A stretch of DNA of 64,000 bases from Knoxdaviesia capensis (lineage: Eukaryota > Ascomycota > Sordariomycetes > Microascales > Gondwanamycetaceae), in the NCBI GenBank assembly GCA_001510575.1, contig LNGK01000005.1, positions 558,001 to 622,000 on the forward strand, given 5' to 3'. Of the stretch, positions 34,757-44,262 are shown one piece after another. Position 1 is the stretch's first letter. The number at the start of each line of letters is the position of its first letter. The notes beneath the pieces are model-generated. The model was not told the origin of the DNA. It searched no databases and saw only the letters and a list, made by a program, of their open reading frames with translations. The translations under genes and the position numbers were made by a program.

Positions 34757-35820
34757 CTAAGAAATGCCCTGCCCCCATGCCGAGCCCGACTCATCCGGGA
34801 TACCGTCCTCATAGCCGCCAACCAATATCCCGACCTGGTACATGTAGGGGTTCGCGTAGAGAGCAGCCAGACTCTTCCCCGACAAGTGTTCGGCTTTGAC
34901 CTCCATCAGGCCGCGGGGCCTGACGTGTGTGCGCAGGACGTGTCGGTCGCAGCCGGCCATGACGAACGCGCGGAGCTGGCCAAAGACGGTGCGGGCAAAG
35001 TGGGCGTACAGGAACGGGGCGATCCCGAGTCTGACAGAGACGAGCTTTTCGGCGATATCGTCCCACAGCGGAGAGCTCTTGCAGTCGAGCGTGTAGCAGG
35101 CGTAGAAGCGGGCGTCTTCCGGGTCCGTCGGTCCGGGGATCTCGGGAACAATGACAAACTTGCCGTACTCGAAGCATCGCGCAAGGTCTGTTTTGAGGTT
35201 GATTTTGTTCGGGTGGTAGTCGTCGCTCATGCGGTTCCGCTTCAGCCAGGCTCCCTCATACAGAGGAACAATGTCCAGACTGTCCACAGCGTACTTCTTG
35301 TGCGAAACAACACAGCCGGGGTATGCCGGGAAGTAGCCGGCAAGCGGTGGATCTGTCCAGCATTCCGGGATCTGCGAATGAGGAAACTCCCAGTCTCGGA
35401 AGCTGGGCACAATCGGGTACTGGGCTACGACGAGTTAGAGGCGACGTGGGATGGCATCTGACCAGCAGAAGGAACAGACAGCTTACCTGGGGCGCCGTCG
35501 ACGATAAGGTAGTAATACGACTCAAGCAAGACCTCATCCAGCTCCACGTCCACAGGATCCTTTCCCAGCTTATCCAGAGCCAGCCGCGCAGTCCCGAAGG
35601 CATTTCCAGCAATTATCTGGCAGGCCATGAGGACATAGTGGTGAACGATGCCAATTTCACCTTCGATGTCCGTTTGATGAACCCGTGGGAGCGACAGCAG
35701 AACGTCAGAACTGTCATAGCCGGGGTGCAGAATCTCGTTCGCATTGAAATGGAGTGCGTCTCCGATCGAGCCCTCATCCTCGATATCGGACATGTTGTCG
35801 AAAGCCATGGGGGTTGCCAT
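34757..35820 (-). CDS. HNH_2-like protein, degenerate site, copy C
   Basis: Two exons, 35820-35487 and 35424-34757, give 333 residues. The 62-bp intron has a GTAAGC donor and TAG acceptor at exactly the position and phase used in copies A, B and D. It shares HPGY, LLSLPRVHQTD, YVLMACQIIAGN, RLALDKLG, YYLIVDGAPG and PSFRDWEFPHSQIPECW. In the HNH-like core Cys149 is kept, while the expected histidines are Asp162 (LDIVP) and Ala193 (DLARCFEYG). FVIVPE and the AHFARTVF helix follow. Copies B and C are the closest pair by eye (VHQ, YVLMACQII, LIVDGAPG). The N-terminus is acidic (MSDIEDEGS), and several in-frame ATGs within the first ten codons make the exact start uncertain. The leader carries a 14-base tandem repeat. 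Function unknown; nuclease activity is unlikely. Confidence 0.8.
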
Positions 35821-36711
35821 GATGCTAAATTGAAGTGCGGAAGACAGAAGGAAGTAGAGAAAAGGAAGTTGAGAGAAGGAAGTTGAGAGAAGGAAGTTGA
35901 GAGAAGGAAGATGTTGGTGGGTGTTTTCTAAGCGAGCATGGAAAGAGGCCTGGAGGGCGAGGTAGACGGAAGAGGAAGAGGCCTGCTGTCCATACACTTG
36001 GCTCCATGTTCTGCTAGGAGCCATTCCATACGGCCTCTCTGAGGCCGGTTGTCCTGCCATCCTACCTCCAACCCGCACCAAATCCCCTCGTTTGCACCTG
36101 ATCGCCCCGTATATGTCACGACAGAACTCACCACCACCATCACCACCACAACCACCACCACCACCACTGGCAACACCGACCCGAGAGCCACTCCGGGAGG
36201 ACGACCCCACACACCACGGGACAACCAGCAGCCGATGGGAAGATGTGTGCCCGGGACATGCATCACGTGGAAGGAATGTCCACGACGGCTATCCAGAGCC
36301 AGAAGATCCAGGGTGTCTCGGGTGTTTCTGGCGGTGTGCCACGGATAGCTGCAGTTGGGACTTTGCGTGGCCGGTGTTGGTTGGGGGATGGACTTGGAAT
36401 CCTGGCGCCCAAGAGTGCCGGGTTTCTGTTTGTCTGCATCATATACTCTACGTAGACTGTGAGGGGACTTGAGGGCATGTGACCGCAAGTGACGGGACGT
36501 CGCAGGTGAAGCCATATTTATCGCTGATTCCGCTGGGTCTATTCCCTCTATCGCTTTAACACGCTATGAGCAGTTGATGTGTAATGATACAAACAAGAAA
36601 ATAGTCATGGTGAAGCGGCATCACGTCAACGAGTGTAATGGCTGGCGGGTTTCTGATGACACCCACGCGAACAGGAAATTTGGCCCAGCTGTTCATTTCC
36701 GAGAGACACGT
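35821..36711. other. Intergenic between HNH-like copies C and D
   Basis: 891 bp. It holds the minisatellite above and a CCA/ACC trinucleotide-type run near 36,130-36,170 (a run of His or Thr/Pro codons in some frames but with no supported gene). Confidence 0.5.
35864..35910. repeat. 14-base tandem repeat in the leader of copy C
   Basis: Three exact copies plus five bases of the unit GGAAGTTGAGAGAA, purine-rich on +. On the sense strand of copy C this is a pyrimidine-rich tract about 45-90 bases before its start codon. Confidence 0.9.
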
Positions 36712-38018
36712 TTAGTCCCAATCATGCTCGTATCGGCCTTTGATATCCCAGAGGTAGTCTTCTAGATCACTCCGGGCGAGAACTCTGCGCCTCCGCTCAA
36801 ACGAGTCCTCCCCAACACGCATAACTTGAACAACTCTGCGGGGCCCTGAATAGACCAGAAAGTCTGTGAGCAGAAGGAAGGTAAGCCAGGCAAATCTGCA
36901 TAGGAGGTAGGGCTGGCACATGTGGTTGCCGCGGACAGGCCTGTTGTGGAATTCCGGCCAGATATCGTAGCCGCCTTCTTTGAAGACGTACGTCTTAAAC
37001 TTGCCAAGTCCGGCGGGGATTATACCGTATAGGCCGCGCTGCAACCATAGATAGAGATTCAGCTCGAGATATACGGTGTTTGCCGTGTTGTCCATATTTT
37101 CGGGAGCTCCTTCTCGGTATGCGTAGTCGAGCATATGGTTTCTATCGAACCAGACAGTTTCCTCTTCTGGAACGATGTACGGGGCCTCGAAATCGGGATT
37201 GCCCGTTATCCTGCAGCCATCTGAAACGTCCTCAGAGCCGCCAGCGGCATAGCGGGGTGCCCACGCGGGTGGGATGGAGCCATGAGGGAAATCCCAATCC
37301 TGGAAAGCGGCAACGACGGCATAATGGGCTGCAATAGAGGAGTGATATGGGGTTAGAAATCAAGATGAAGGATTCACTGAAAAAGGGGCGCGGAAGGGAA
37401 CGTACTATCGCCGGATACTTGTAGATAATACGCGTCCTCGATCAAAGTGGTATCCGCGGCCACCGCGAGCCGCCGGAGACCAGCTCTGTCGTGACTGAGA
37501 AACACGTCATTGAAACGATTGCCAACAATCAACTGGCACATGAGCAGCACCACCGAATACTTGACGCCGCGCCGCGAGCTTCCAGGCGGCCGATCAACGC
37601 GCAGGAGGGTAAGCAGCACGTTGAGGTCCGGCTTTTCGACGGTGGGGATGTAGCCTGGATGGAGGATCTTGACCGTGCCGAGGGCGTCGTTTGAGCTGTG
37701 GAAAGAGAGGGAGCTGTGGGAAGAGGGGGGGCTATGGGAACGGGGGGAGCCGCGTGTTCTGATATCAGGAGGGGGCTCAGATTGGGTTCGCGTAGGGCGG
37801 GGAGTGCCAGGGAACCCGTTTGGAGCGCCGTTTGGAGCAGGGAAACAGTCAATATGGAAACTTGGTATAGAGATATCGTTGAGAAAGCCGTTCGGTGTCG
37901 AGGTACCGTTCGGGTTCGGAGTACTGTTCGGTCGGGGGAGACTGTCCGGGAGGGAGGCCCCGTTTGGCATCGGGGCACCATTCGGTCTCCCGGCACCGTT
38001 TGGAAGTTGCGAAGACAT
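36712..38018 (-). CDS. HNH_2-like protein with PNG-rich N-terminus, copy D
   Basis: Two exons, 38018-37406 and 37328-36712, give 409 residues; the 77-bp intron (GTACGT donor, TTGCAG acceptor) is in the shared position and phase. It is the longest and most divergent copy. Residues 1-65 are a Pro-Asn-Gly-rich repeat region (PNG recurring about every 5-7 residues), followed by a Ser/Pro-rich linker. The shared core then begins: ILHPGYIPT, LLTLLRVD, LMCQLIVGNRF, YYLQVSGD, AAFQDWDFPHGSIPPAW. The HNH-like part keeps Cys243 (CRITG), but the histidine positions are Tyr255 (YIVP) and Tyr297 (LNLYLWLQRG). The C-terminal part keeps LLCRFAWLTF. Exon 2 opens with no ATG, so it was found only by following the acceptor upstream. 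No membrane segment or signal peptide. Function unknown; catalytic activity improbable. Confidence 0.78.
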
Positions 38019-39980
38019 TCTTAACAATAGACAGACAGTATGTTGTAGGGATAATAATGATTCTAACAGATGGGTGCATTTGAAAGAATGTGAGTGGTGA
38101 TGATGATGATGTGAATGATGCAGGACGGAAAAAGATCAACGAACATCGAGGAACGAAAGCTGGCGCCTTTGATTGATTGGTACCGAGGCGACGAACTAGC
38201 AGGAACGATCGAGTGCAAGGTAGTAGCAATCTAAGTCCCACCTTCCAACACTGCAGGCGACTCTCTCTCCTTGGAACCGGAAGGAGGTGTCTCTCGGGGC
38301 TCCGGCCCCACTTATCCGGCCCCACTTGACCGGACGAGATGTTCCGGCTGACGACTATCGTGAACTTTGTGACATTTCAGCAACAATGATCAAAAGAGGG
38401 GAAGGAGGATAATAAAACCATCAAGGGAAACTTAGTTTGAAACCAATCGACTTACACACCCCGGATCTCCCTGACTTACAGCTCCGGCAAGCGGACCTAA
38501 ACGCCGTGAAGTCCGCCAAACCGGACCTGGATACGTGAGTGTACGGTGGTTTCTGGCCGGGAATGTACACGTGCGATGTCAGCGCTGGGAGCTTGTGCCG
38601 GTCTGCAAGTTTGCTCTTTTGACTCCCTATTCACGATCTCTGGCCGCCGTGTTTTGCTCTCGCTTAGCTTACAGAGGAGTTACTCCCGGAGATGAAGGAG
38701 TGTAGCTGGAGTTGGCCCATTTCGTGCACGCAGTAGGGCTGGTTCTCCCGCTCAAAGACCAGTTCTAGCCTTCCACGGCTCAAGTCCGCCGTGGAGATTT
38801 CCAACAATCCGGGATCTCACCCGGCTGTGGCGGCAGCCATTTCCCTTGCCGGCTACGTAGACCTGTTGTGATTAGGGAAGGTTTTTGAGATCGCTACTTG
38901 CGCTACAGACTGAACAATCAACAAAACCCAGAATTTGGCAATTCGGACACACCCACACAAAAGGCTCCGGCTATTCGCCCGGCCTCTCTCCCCTCGCCAT
39001 CAAATGCAGGCCCAGTCTCCGCGAATTCCGCCCAGTGATAATGCAATGATCGCGCATTAATGATGAGATTCTCATCCCTGCTGCACCGACGAACGTCATT
39101 CTCCTGGGTGGTGTGCAATGTGCTTATATCGTCGTTGCAGAAGAAAGACCCTGATATGTTTGCGGCACTGGACGCGCATGACAGACACCCGTTGCGGAGA
39201 ATCGGCATTTGTAAGATGGGAGGTGGCCTGGTCGGAGGCGTCTTTACGCGCGCGGGAGACATCGACGCTTTTCTGGGCCTGAAACCCGCCGGAGTTTGCA
39301 CGGGCGCGAAGGATGCAATATATCGACGACTTGGGAGGCGAATCTGCGCTCCTTCGAACCAGATCCGAGACCCAAAAAAAGAGGACCAGATGAACAATCA
39401 CCAGGCTGGACGAAAACAGGGGTCTTTGGCCGCGCTGCAACTTGGTCGCACAGGAGCCTGTGTATGTGTTCCCGGAGCTAAGAGGATGTCGGCGTCCGTC
39501 GCGCACGACTAACGCCGACAATGTTTGTAAATCGGTGTTTGCTTCTTTTTCGGGCGTAGCCTGCAACGTGCGTTTTCAGCTATTCTGTGTGTGGTGGTGC
39601 GGGAAGTAAGTGGTGGTGTCATCGGCAACTTCGGCCGCACTGGAGTCTGAGCGCACTCGTGTGCGAGGAATGAGAAATCAAGCACATCACGACATCCGGT
39701 GGTGCGAAATGCAAGATCGAATTTTGACAGACACTTGTATCGAGCAGTGTTCGCGCTCGATAGAGATGGCTTCAACGGCCACGAGGTATAAAGACCTCAA
39801 GGGGGCCGGCGTTGAGTTCTAGGCTGTTCGTTGTGTTCATCATCATCACAAGAACTCACAGAATCAACACCCCTTCACTAGCAAGCTTCACTCAGCTTCA
39901 ATTTGAGTAACATCCAAAACCTTGTTAACCTTTCATCTTTTCCCATATCCCACCAAACTAGCCCCCAACTCCCATCTCCA
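38019..39980. other. Intergenic, no supported gene
   Basis: About 2 kb. Competing open frames on both strands at 38,918-39,566 show no conserved motif and cancel each other as evidence. The right end contains the promoter of the SDR at 39,981. Confidence 0.5.
39787..39793 (+). promoter_or_regulatory. TATA box of the atypical SDR gene
   Basis: TATAAAG about 190 bases before the start codon at 39981, followed by a leader of CA- and CT-rich sequence. Spacing fits a short fungal 5' untranslated region. Confidence 0.5.
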
Positions 39981-40766
39981 ATGTCTGCTAACCTCAAGTT
40001 CCGCAAGCTCACCGGCGCCCACGTGCTGGTGATCGGCGGCTCGTCGGGCATCGGCTACGCCGTGGCCGAGGGCTCGCTCGAGGGCGGCGCCGTCGTGACG
40101 GTGACCAGCCGCTCGGCGGCCAGGGCCGAGGCGACCGCCGCCAAGCTGCGGGCCGCGTACCCGGGCTCGGAGGTGCGCAGCGGCGCGGTCGACTTCTACG
40201 AGGAGGCCGCCGCGCTGGACGCCTCGCTCGACAAGCTGTTCACGGCGTGGCCCGAGCACCCGGTCAACCACGTGGTGCTGACCGCGGCCGACAGGACCGA
40301 GGTCACGCCGCTGGAGAGCGCCACGGCCGACATTCTGCAGTCGATCGTGCCCATGCGCCTGTTCGCGCCGTTCGCCGTTGTGCGCGCGAGCCAGCGCCAC
40401 CTCGCCAAGACCGTCGACTCGTCCATCATCATCACCAGCGGCACCACCGCCGTCAAGCCGTGGCCCGGCTGGTCGATGCTGGCCTATGCCGGCGGCGGTC
40501 TGCACGCGTTTGCCCGTGCCGTCGCCACCGAGCTCAAGCCCATCCGCGTCAACTCCGTGCAGCCCGGCTTCGTCGATACCGAGCTGTGGGAGAGTGTGCA
40601 GGGCGAGGCGCGCGATACGCTCTTCAAGACCATCATGTCGACCACGGCCACCGGCCGGATCGCCCAGGCTGCCGATGTGGCTGAGGCCTATCTGTGGCTC
40701 CTGAAGGACCGGAACGCCACCGGGACTGTCGCAAGCACGGACTCGGGATACTTCTTGGCCAACTAG
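39981..40766 (+). CDS. Atypical short-chain dehydrogenase
   Basis: Single exon, 261 residues, ATG at 39981 right after a pyrimidine-rich leader. The cofactor motif GGSSGIG is at residues 19-25, and NSVQPGFVDTELW matches the SDR strand after the active site. The region that should hold the catalytic Ser...Tyr-x3-Lys reads ITSGTTAVKPWPGW, then YAGGGLH. Ser153 is present, but neither the expected Tyr position (Met166) nor the nearby Tyr169 is followed by a Lys four residues later. I recall a group of fungal SDR-fold proteins with the similar YATGLH pattern, so this is probably a family trait and not a mutation. Activity may be absent or use another mechanism. No biosynthetic neighbours point to a pathway. 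Confidence 0.85.
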   Translation: MSANLKFRKLTGAHVLVIGGSSGIGYAVAEGSLEGGAVVTVTSRSAARAEATAAKLRAAYPGSEVRSGAVDFYEEAAALDASLDKLFTAWPEHPVNHVVLTAADRTEVTPLESATADILQSIVPMRLFAPFAVVRASQRHLAKTVDSSIIITSGTTAVKPWPGWSMLAYAGGGLHAFARAVATELKPIRVNSVQPGFVDTELWESVQGEARDTLFKTIMSTTATGRIAQAADVAEAYLWLLKDRNATGTVASTDSGYFLAN

Positions 40767-41234
40767 GGGCCGAACCAGGGCCCATTCTCCGGCTTTGATG
40801 TGACCTTGGAATCATGAGGGCGGGCGATGACTGGGCAGGAAGCCGATCGATAATGTTTTCTTTCCTGTATCTAGCGACTGTTACTGGCAAGGACCTATTC
40901 ATTCAATTCATATCTCACTTACTTTCATCCACTCTTTTGGCTGTTGTCTTGAACTTGCTTGACCCCGGCCCGGCAGGAAAGAAAATACGGGTCCGCCGCC
41001 CGTGCCCACTAACGACCCCGGGGCCGAAACTTAAAATCTCCCCGGGCCGGCCGTCAAGGTCCACGCCGGCGAGACCCTTTGTCTGTTGGTTCTTGAAGGT
41101 GAGCACACAGGAAATTTCCCTATTTGAAAATGCTAGGCATAGACCCTAGCATGACGTCCATGAGATCATCACCACTCTGAAACATACACAACCATGTCCA
41201 GGCCCCCCACAGCCACTTCGGTGGACATGGCTGA
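40767..41234. other. Intergenic with a small hairpin
   Basis: No gene seen. The 9-bp perfect inverted repeat CCATGTCCA (41192-41200) / TGGACATGG (41222-41230) has a 21-base loop. It lies just right of a TGCTAG/CTAGCA pair near 41,130-41,152. Confidence 0.45.
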
Positions 41235-41811
41235 CTAGCAGCTGTGACATTTTTGCCGGATGATCGCCGCCTGATCCGCCGAAAAGGGTAGGAAAAAGCA
41301 AACGCCCGTCTGGTCAGCTGGGATGAATGTTGTATGTGGAAAAATGCCCCCCGTCAACTCTTCTTCCTTGTTGGAGGCTCTCCATGTCAGTGCCAAGTCG
41401 GCGAGATACCCTGCCTGTGAGGTATTGTGGTATTTGCCCGTGTTGAATATCGAAGCTTTGAGGAACAAAGTAGGCCAAGACACATCTGCTCCACCGGTAA
41501 ACTTGGCTCTCTCACAGCCTATAGACGCAACTCTCTCTCCGTGCCGGTCATCCTCTCAGCCGTAGATGCACGTCTCAGGATGATATGACAAACAGCCACT
41601 CCAGGCGAAGCTTTGAGAATGTCCCTAACTGTAGTGGTATTTTGCCGATCAGGACAGCATATCTCGTAGATTGGCCCCGTAACCTCCGAGCCAGAAACCG
41701 TGATATGCACCAAGTGGCCCTGGCTGGTAAGGAGTGCTGACGAGACAATCTCTGACGATGACGCTGAGAGTTAGCCCCACGATACCCTGGGAACCAAGTC
41801 ACTATGTGCAC
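41235..41811 (-). CDS. Possible small multi-exon gene, product unknown
   Basis: A - strand segment from 41518 to the stop at 41235 has an open frame of 94 codons preceded by a CTATAG acceptor. It reads like a plausible secreted or Cys-containing protein (GCERAKFTGGADVSWPTLF ... DQTGVCFFLPFSADQA ... KCHSC end). A second open stretch upstream (about 41,713-41,525; VHITVSGSEVTGPIYEICCPD) could be an earlier exon. I could not fix a donor that joins them in frame or find a clear start and signal peptide, so the model is incomplete and may be wrong. Confidence 0.22.
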
Positions 41812-42200
41812 GTACCTTATTCCTGCGCACCTTCACCTGCCCGGGCTTGTTGTCTGGCCTGGTTGTGGTAATTGGTACCGGAGAAATCGCCTAAACTTTC
41901 GTTTCCTAGTTCGGAAATTTTCTTTAAGCTTGTTTATCGCTCTCCTTTTTTGGCCGTGTCCTCACTTCTCATCATTGTATCGCCTCAAACTGCCACTTTC
42001 CCTTCCCCTAGCCAAGGTGGCCGTCGACCAATTTTACCAAGCAAACGCAAAGCCTTCTTGCGTTGATTCAAGGTTGCTGGGCAGGGTTCCAAGTGTGGAA
42101 ACAACACCACATATCGAGAGCCAAGAAGAAACATAATATCAATCAAGATCAAGATCCCAGAAAGCCAAGATTTCAGAAAAGCTTGAAAGAAGCCATCACC

Positions 42201-43409
42201 ATGTTATCTGCCGCCCTTTTCTCACTCCTATCGATGTGCTCGCTGGCCGCCGCGTTGTGCGCTCATGGGACCTTCATCCACCCCAGAGCCGAGGGCGAGA
42301 TAAAAGTCGGGTCTTTTGGATACTCCGGAGTCCAGGTATGCTGCGAGTTTTGAGAGAGTCAGACTCCGATGTAACCCCCAACTAACAGACTCACCGCGTA
42401 GGGCCCGCTGAACTGGTTTGCCCTCAACCGGACGGCAAACGCCGCCTGCAACACCGGCTCCAACCAGTCCCCGATCAACCTTGTCGCCAGCTCAGTACAA
42501 TTAATCGCCGGCAACTCGATCAACCTGACGTTGGCCAACTTCCCCAAAGGCGCCGAGTTTGAAAACCTAGGAACAACCGTCGAGGTTGTAGCTGACGGCG
42601 CATCGTCCGGAACGATCACATTCGACGGCGTTCAGTATGCGTTGCAACAATTCCACTTCCACCTGCCGAGCGAGCACCTCGACGACGGTGCCAGTCATAG
42701 CATGGAGATGCACATGGTGTTCGAGAGTGCCGACCAGAAGATTGCCGTTGTTGGGGTTTTTATTTCCGCCATGGAGAATGCTGTCCCGCATCCGAAGGCT
42801 CATTGGCGGGCCCTGAAGAAGACGTCGCGGCAGACGCGCAAGCACCGGAAATCCCGGCGGGACGAGGCGGAGGACGCAGACGACTCCAGCGACAGCAGTG
42901 AGAGCAGCAGCGACGAAGACGAAGAGGAGGAAGACGACGAGGAGGAGAGTGCCTTGGCCGGAATCACTGCTGCAGCGGTGGCCAGGTCCTCAGCCATCGT
43001 AATTGAGACTATCTTCGACTCAGTCCTGGATATTGCCGTCCCAGGCACAGCCACCCACACTGCTCCGCTCAAGATGGCCCATCTCTCTAAACTACTGCAG
43101 GCCGGCCAGTTCCGCAAGTAAGTACCAAGGACCGGATATTCACTCTGATCCAGATCAGCGATATATGAGCAGAGGACTTACAGCTTGCTCTCTTTTCACA
43201 GCTATATGGGCTCTCTCACCACTCCCCCCTGCAGCGAGGGCGTCACTTGGCTGGTGTCAACCGAGACCATCCCGGTGACATCGAGAACCGTTGCCCGGGC
43301 TCGGGGAGTCATCGGCTTCAACTCGCGGTACCCGCAAAACACCCCCGGCGAGCCTAACCTGCTCCTGGTGGCCACCCGGGATACTGCAAGGTCGATCATC
43401 AGCTGGTAG
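42201..43409 (+). CDS. Secreted alpha-carbonic anhydrase with acidic insert
   Basis: Three exons (42201-42335, 42402-43117, 43202-43409) give 352 residues. Alpha-carbonic anhydrases hydrate CO2 to bicarbonate with a zinc held by three histidines. These are visible as His130 and His132 (QQFHFHLPSEH) and His149 (EMHMVF). SNQSPINL and YMGSLTTPPCSEGVTWLV are diagnostic, and the last join (intron 43118-43201) recreates FRNYMGSL. An N-terminal hydrophobic segment (residues 1-20) fits a signal peptide, so the enzyme should be secreted or cell-wall bound; NRT and NLT are possible glycosylation sites. Between VGVFISAMENAVPHPKAHW and the C-terminal core lies an insertion of about 45 residues (roughly 184-230), first basic (RKHRKSRRDE) and then a Ser/Asp/Glu run. 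Family members are usually about 250-300 residues, and the insert explains most of the extra length. Confidence 0.93.
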
Positions 43410-43971
43410 ACAAGCCATCGGCGGTGGCTGCAGATAGACGAACGTGACTTTGATAGAGATAGAACCGACTGGGTGGGATTTATTCTGGGATATCTGGGGA
43501 TATATGAATGTGTGTGAGACATAGGATCATTCTTTTCTTGGTTGCAATGCATTGTTCCTTTTTTATATACCTTCTGGAAGAGGCCGGCCCTGCTCTTTTT
43601 GTGCGATACCCTAATACAACTATGCCCTTGCCCTAGACATTTGCCCTATTCGTTCTTTCCGCCATTTCCTAGTTATCAGTCATTCCTGCTGTGAACCTAT
43701 ATCGGTGGTTCCTTACTGTCGAGCCGCAGGGGGATTCGTATGCTTGTTGCCGTGTTTTGCTCTCAACTTCAAGTTACTCGGAAACATTTCGTGATACCAG
43801 CTTATGTGAAACTTTCATCATCCTCATGTAACGGCATCACGACATTGCACGACGACTTCATGCTTTATTCGCTCTTCAGTATATTTTTGAACATTCTTGC
43901 CGGGTCGTGAGCTATCGAATATCACATACACACCTCATCCTCTTATTCTATCTCTATATAGCGGTATCGAC
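43410..43971. other. Intergenic, 3' region of the carbonic anhydrase
   Basis: About 560 bp with no supported gene; TATATA-like words near 43,960 precede a small open frame. Confidence 0.45.
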
Positions 43972-44133
43972 ATGGCGGAGCAAACCTTCCTCGAGAAAAC
44001 CCGCTTCATGCTGGTAGTCGCCGTACTTTCATTAATTCTTTTGGTGATATCAACGCTTAAGCAGGTCACGCGGGGCACGCGGTTTACTCTAAACTTTCTA
44101 TTTGGTAGAAAACAGTCTTCATGGTATATATAA
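43972..44133 (+). CDS. Possible small single-pass membrane protein
   Basis: An ATG-started frame of 53 residues. MAEQTFLEKTRF is followed by a clean hydrophobic helix (LVVAVLSLILLVISTL) and a basic C-terminal tail. A TATA-like sequence and pyrimidine-rich stretch precede it. I know no homologue. The window shows no second exon. Such short frames also arise by chance, so this is only a candidate. Confidence 0.3.
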   Translation: MAEQTFLEKTRFMLVVAVLSLILLVISTLKQVTRGTRFTLNFLFGRKQSSWYI

Positions 44134-44262
44134 CAGCTAAGATACCCCCCTTTGAAGACTATATCTGTCCTGAACAGGAGCCGTGCATGCTAATTTCCTT
44201 CCTAAATATACAGAGCACTACTACGTATCGAGAGATCATCACGACCTTCGCCTCTTTGTCTC

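Noticed and set aside
38918..39566. 150- to 160-codon frames on both strands
   Set aside because: Competing frames, no motif, and codon use unlike the real genes.
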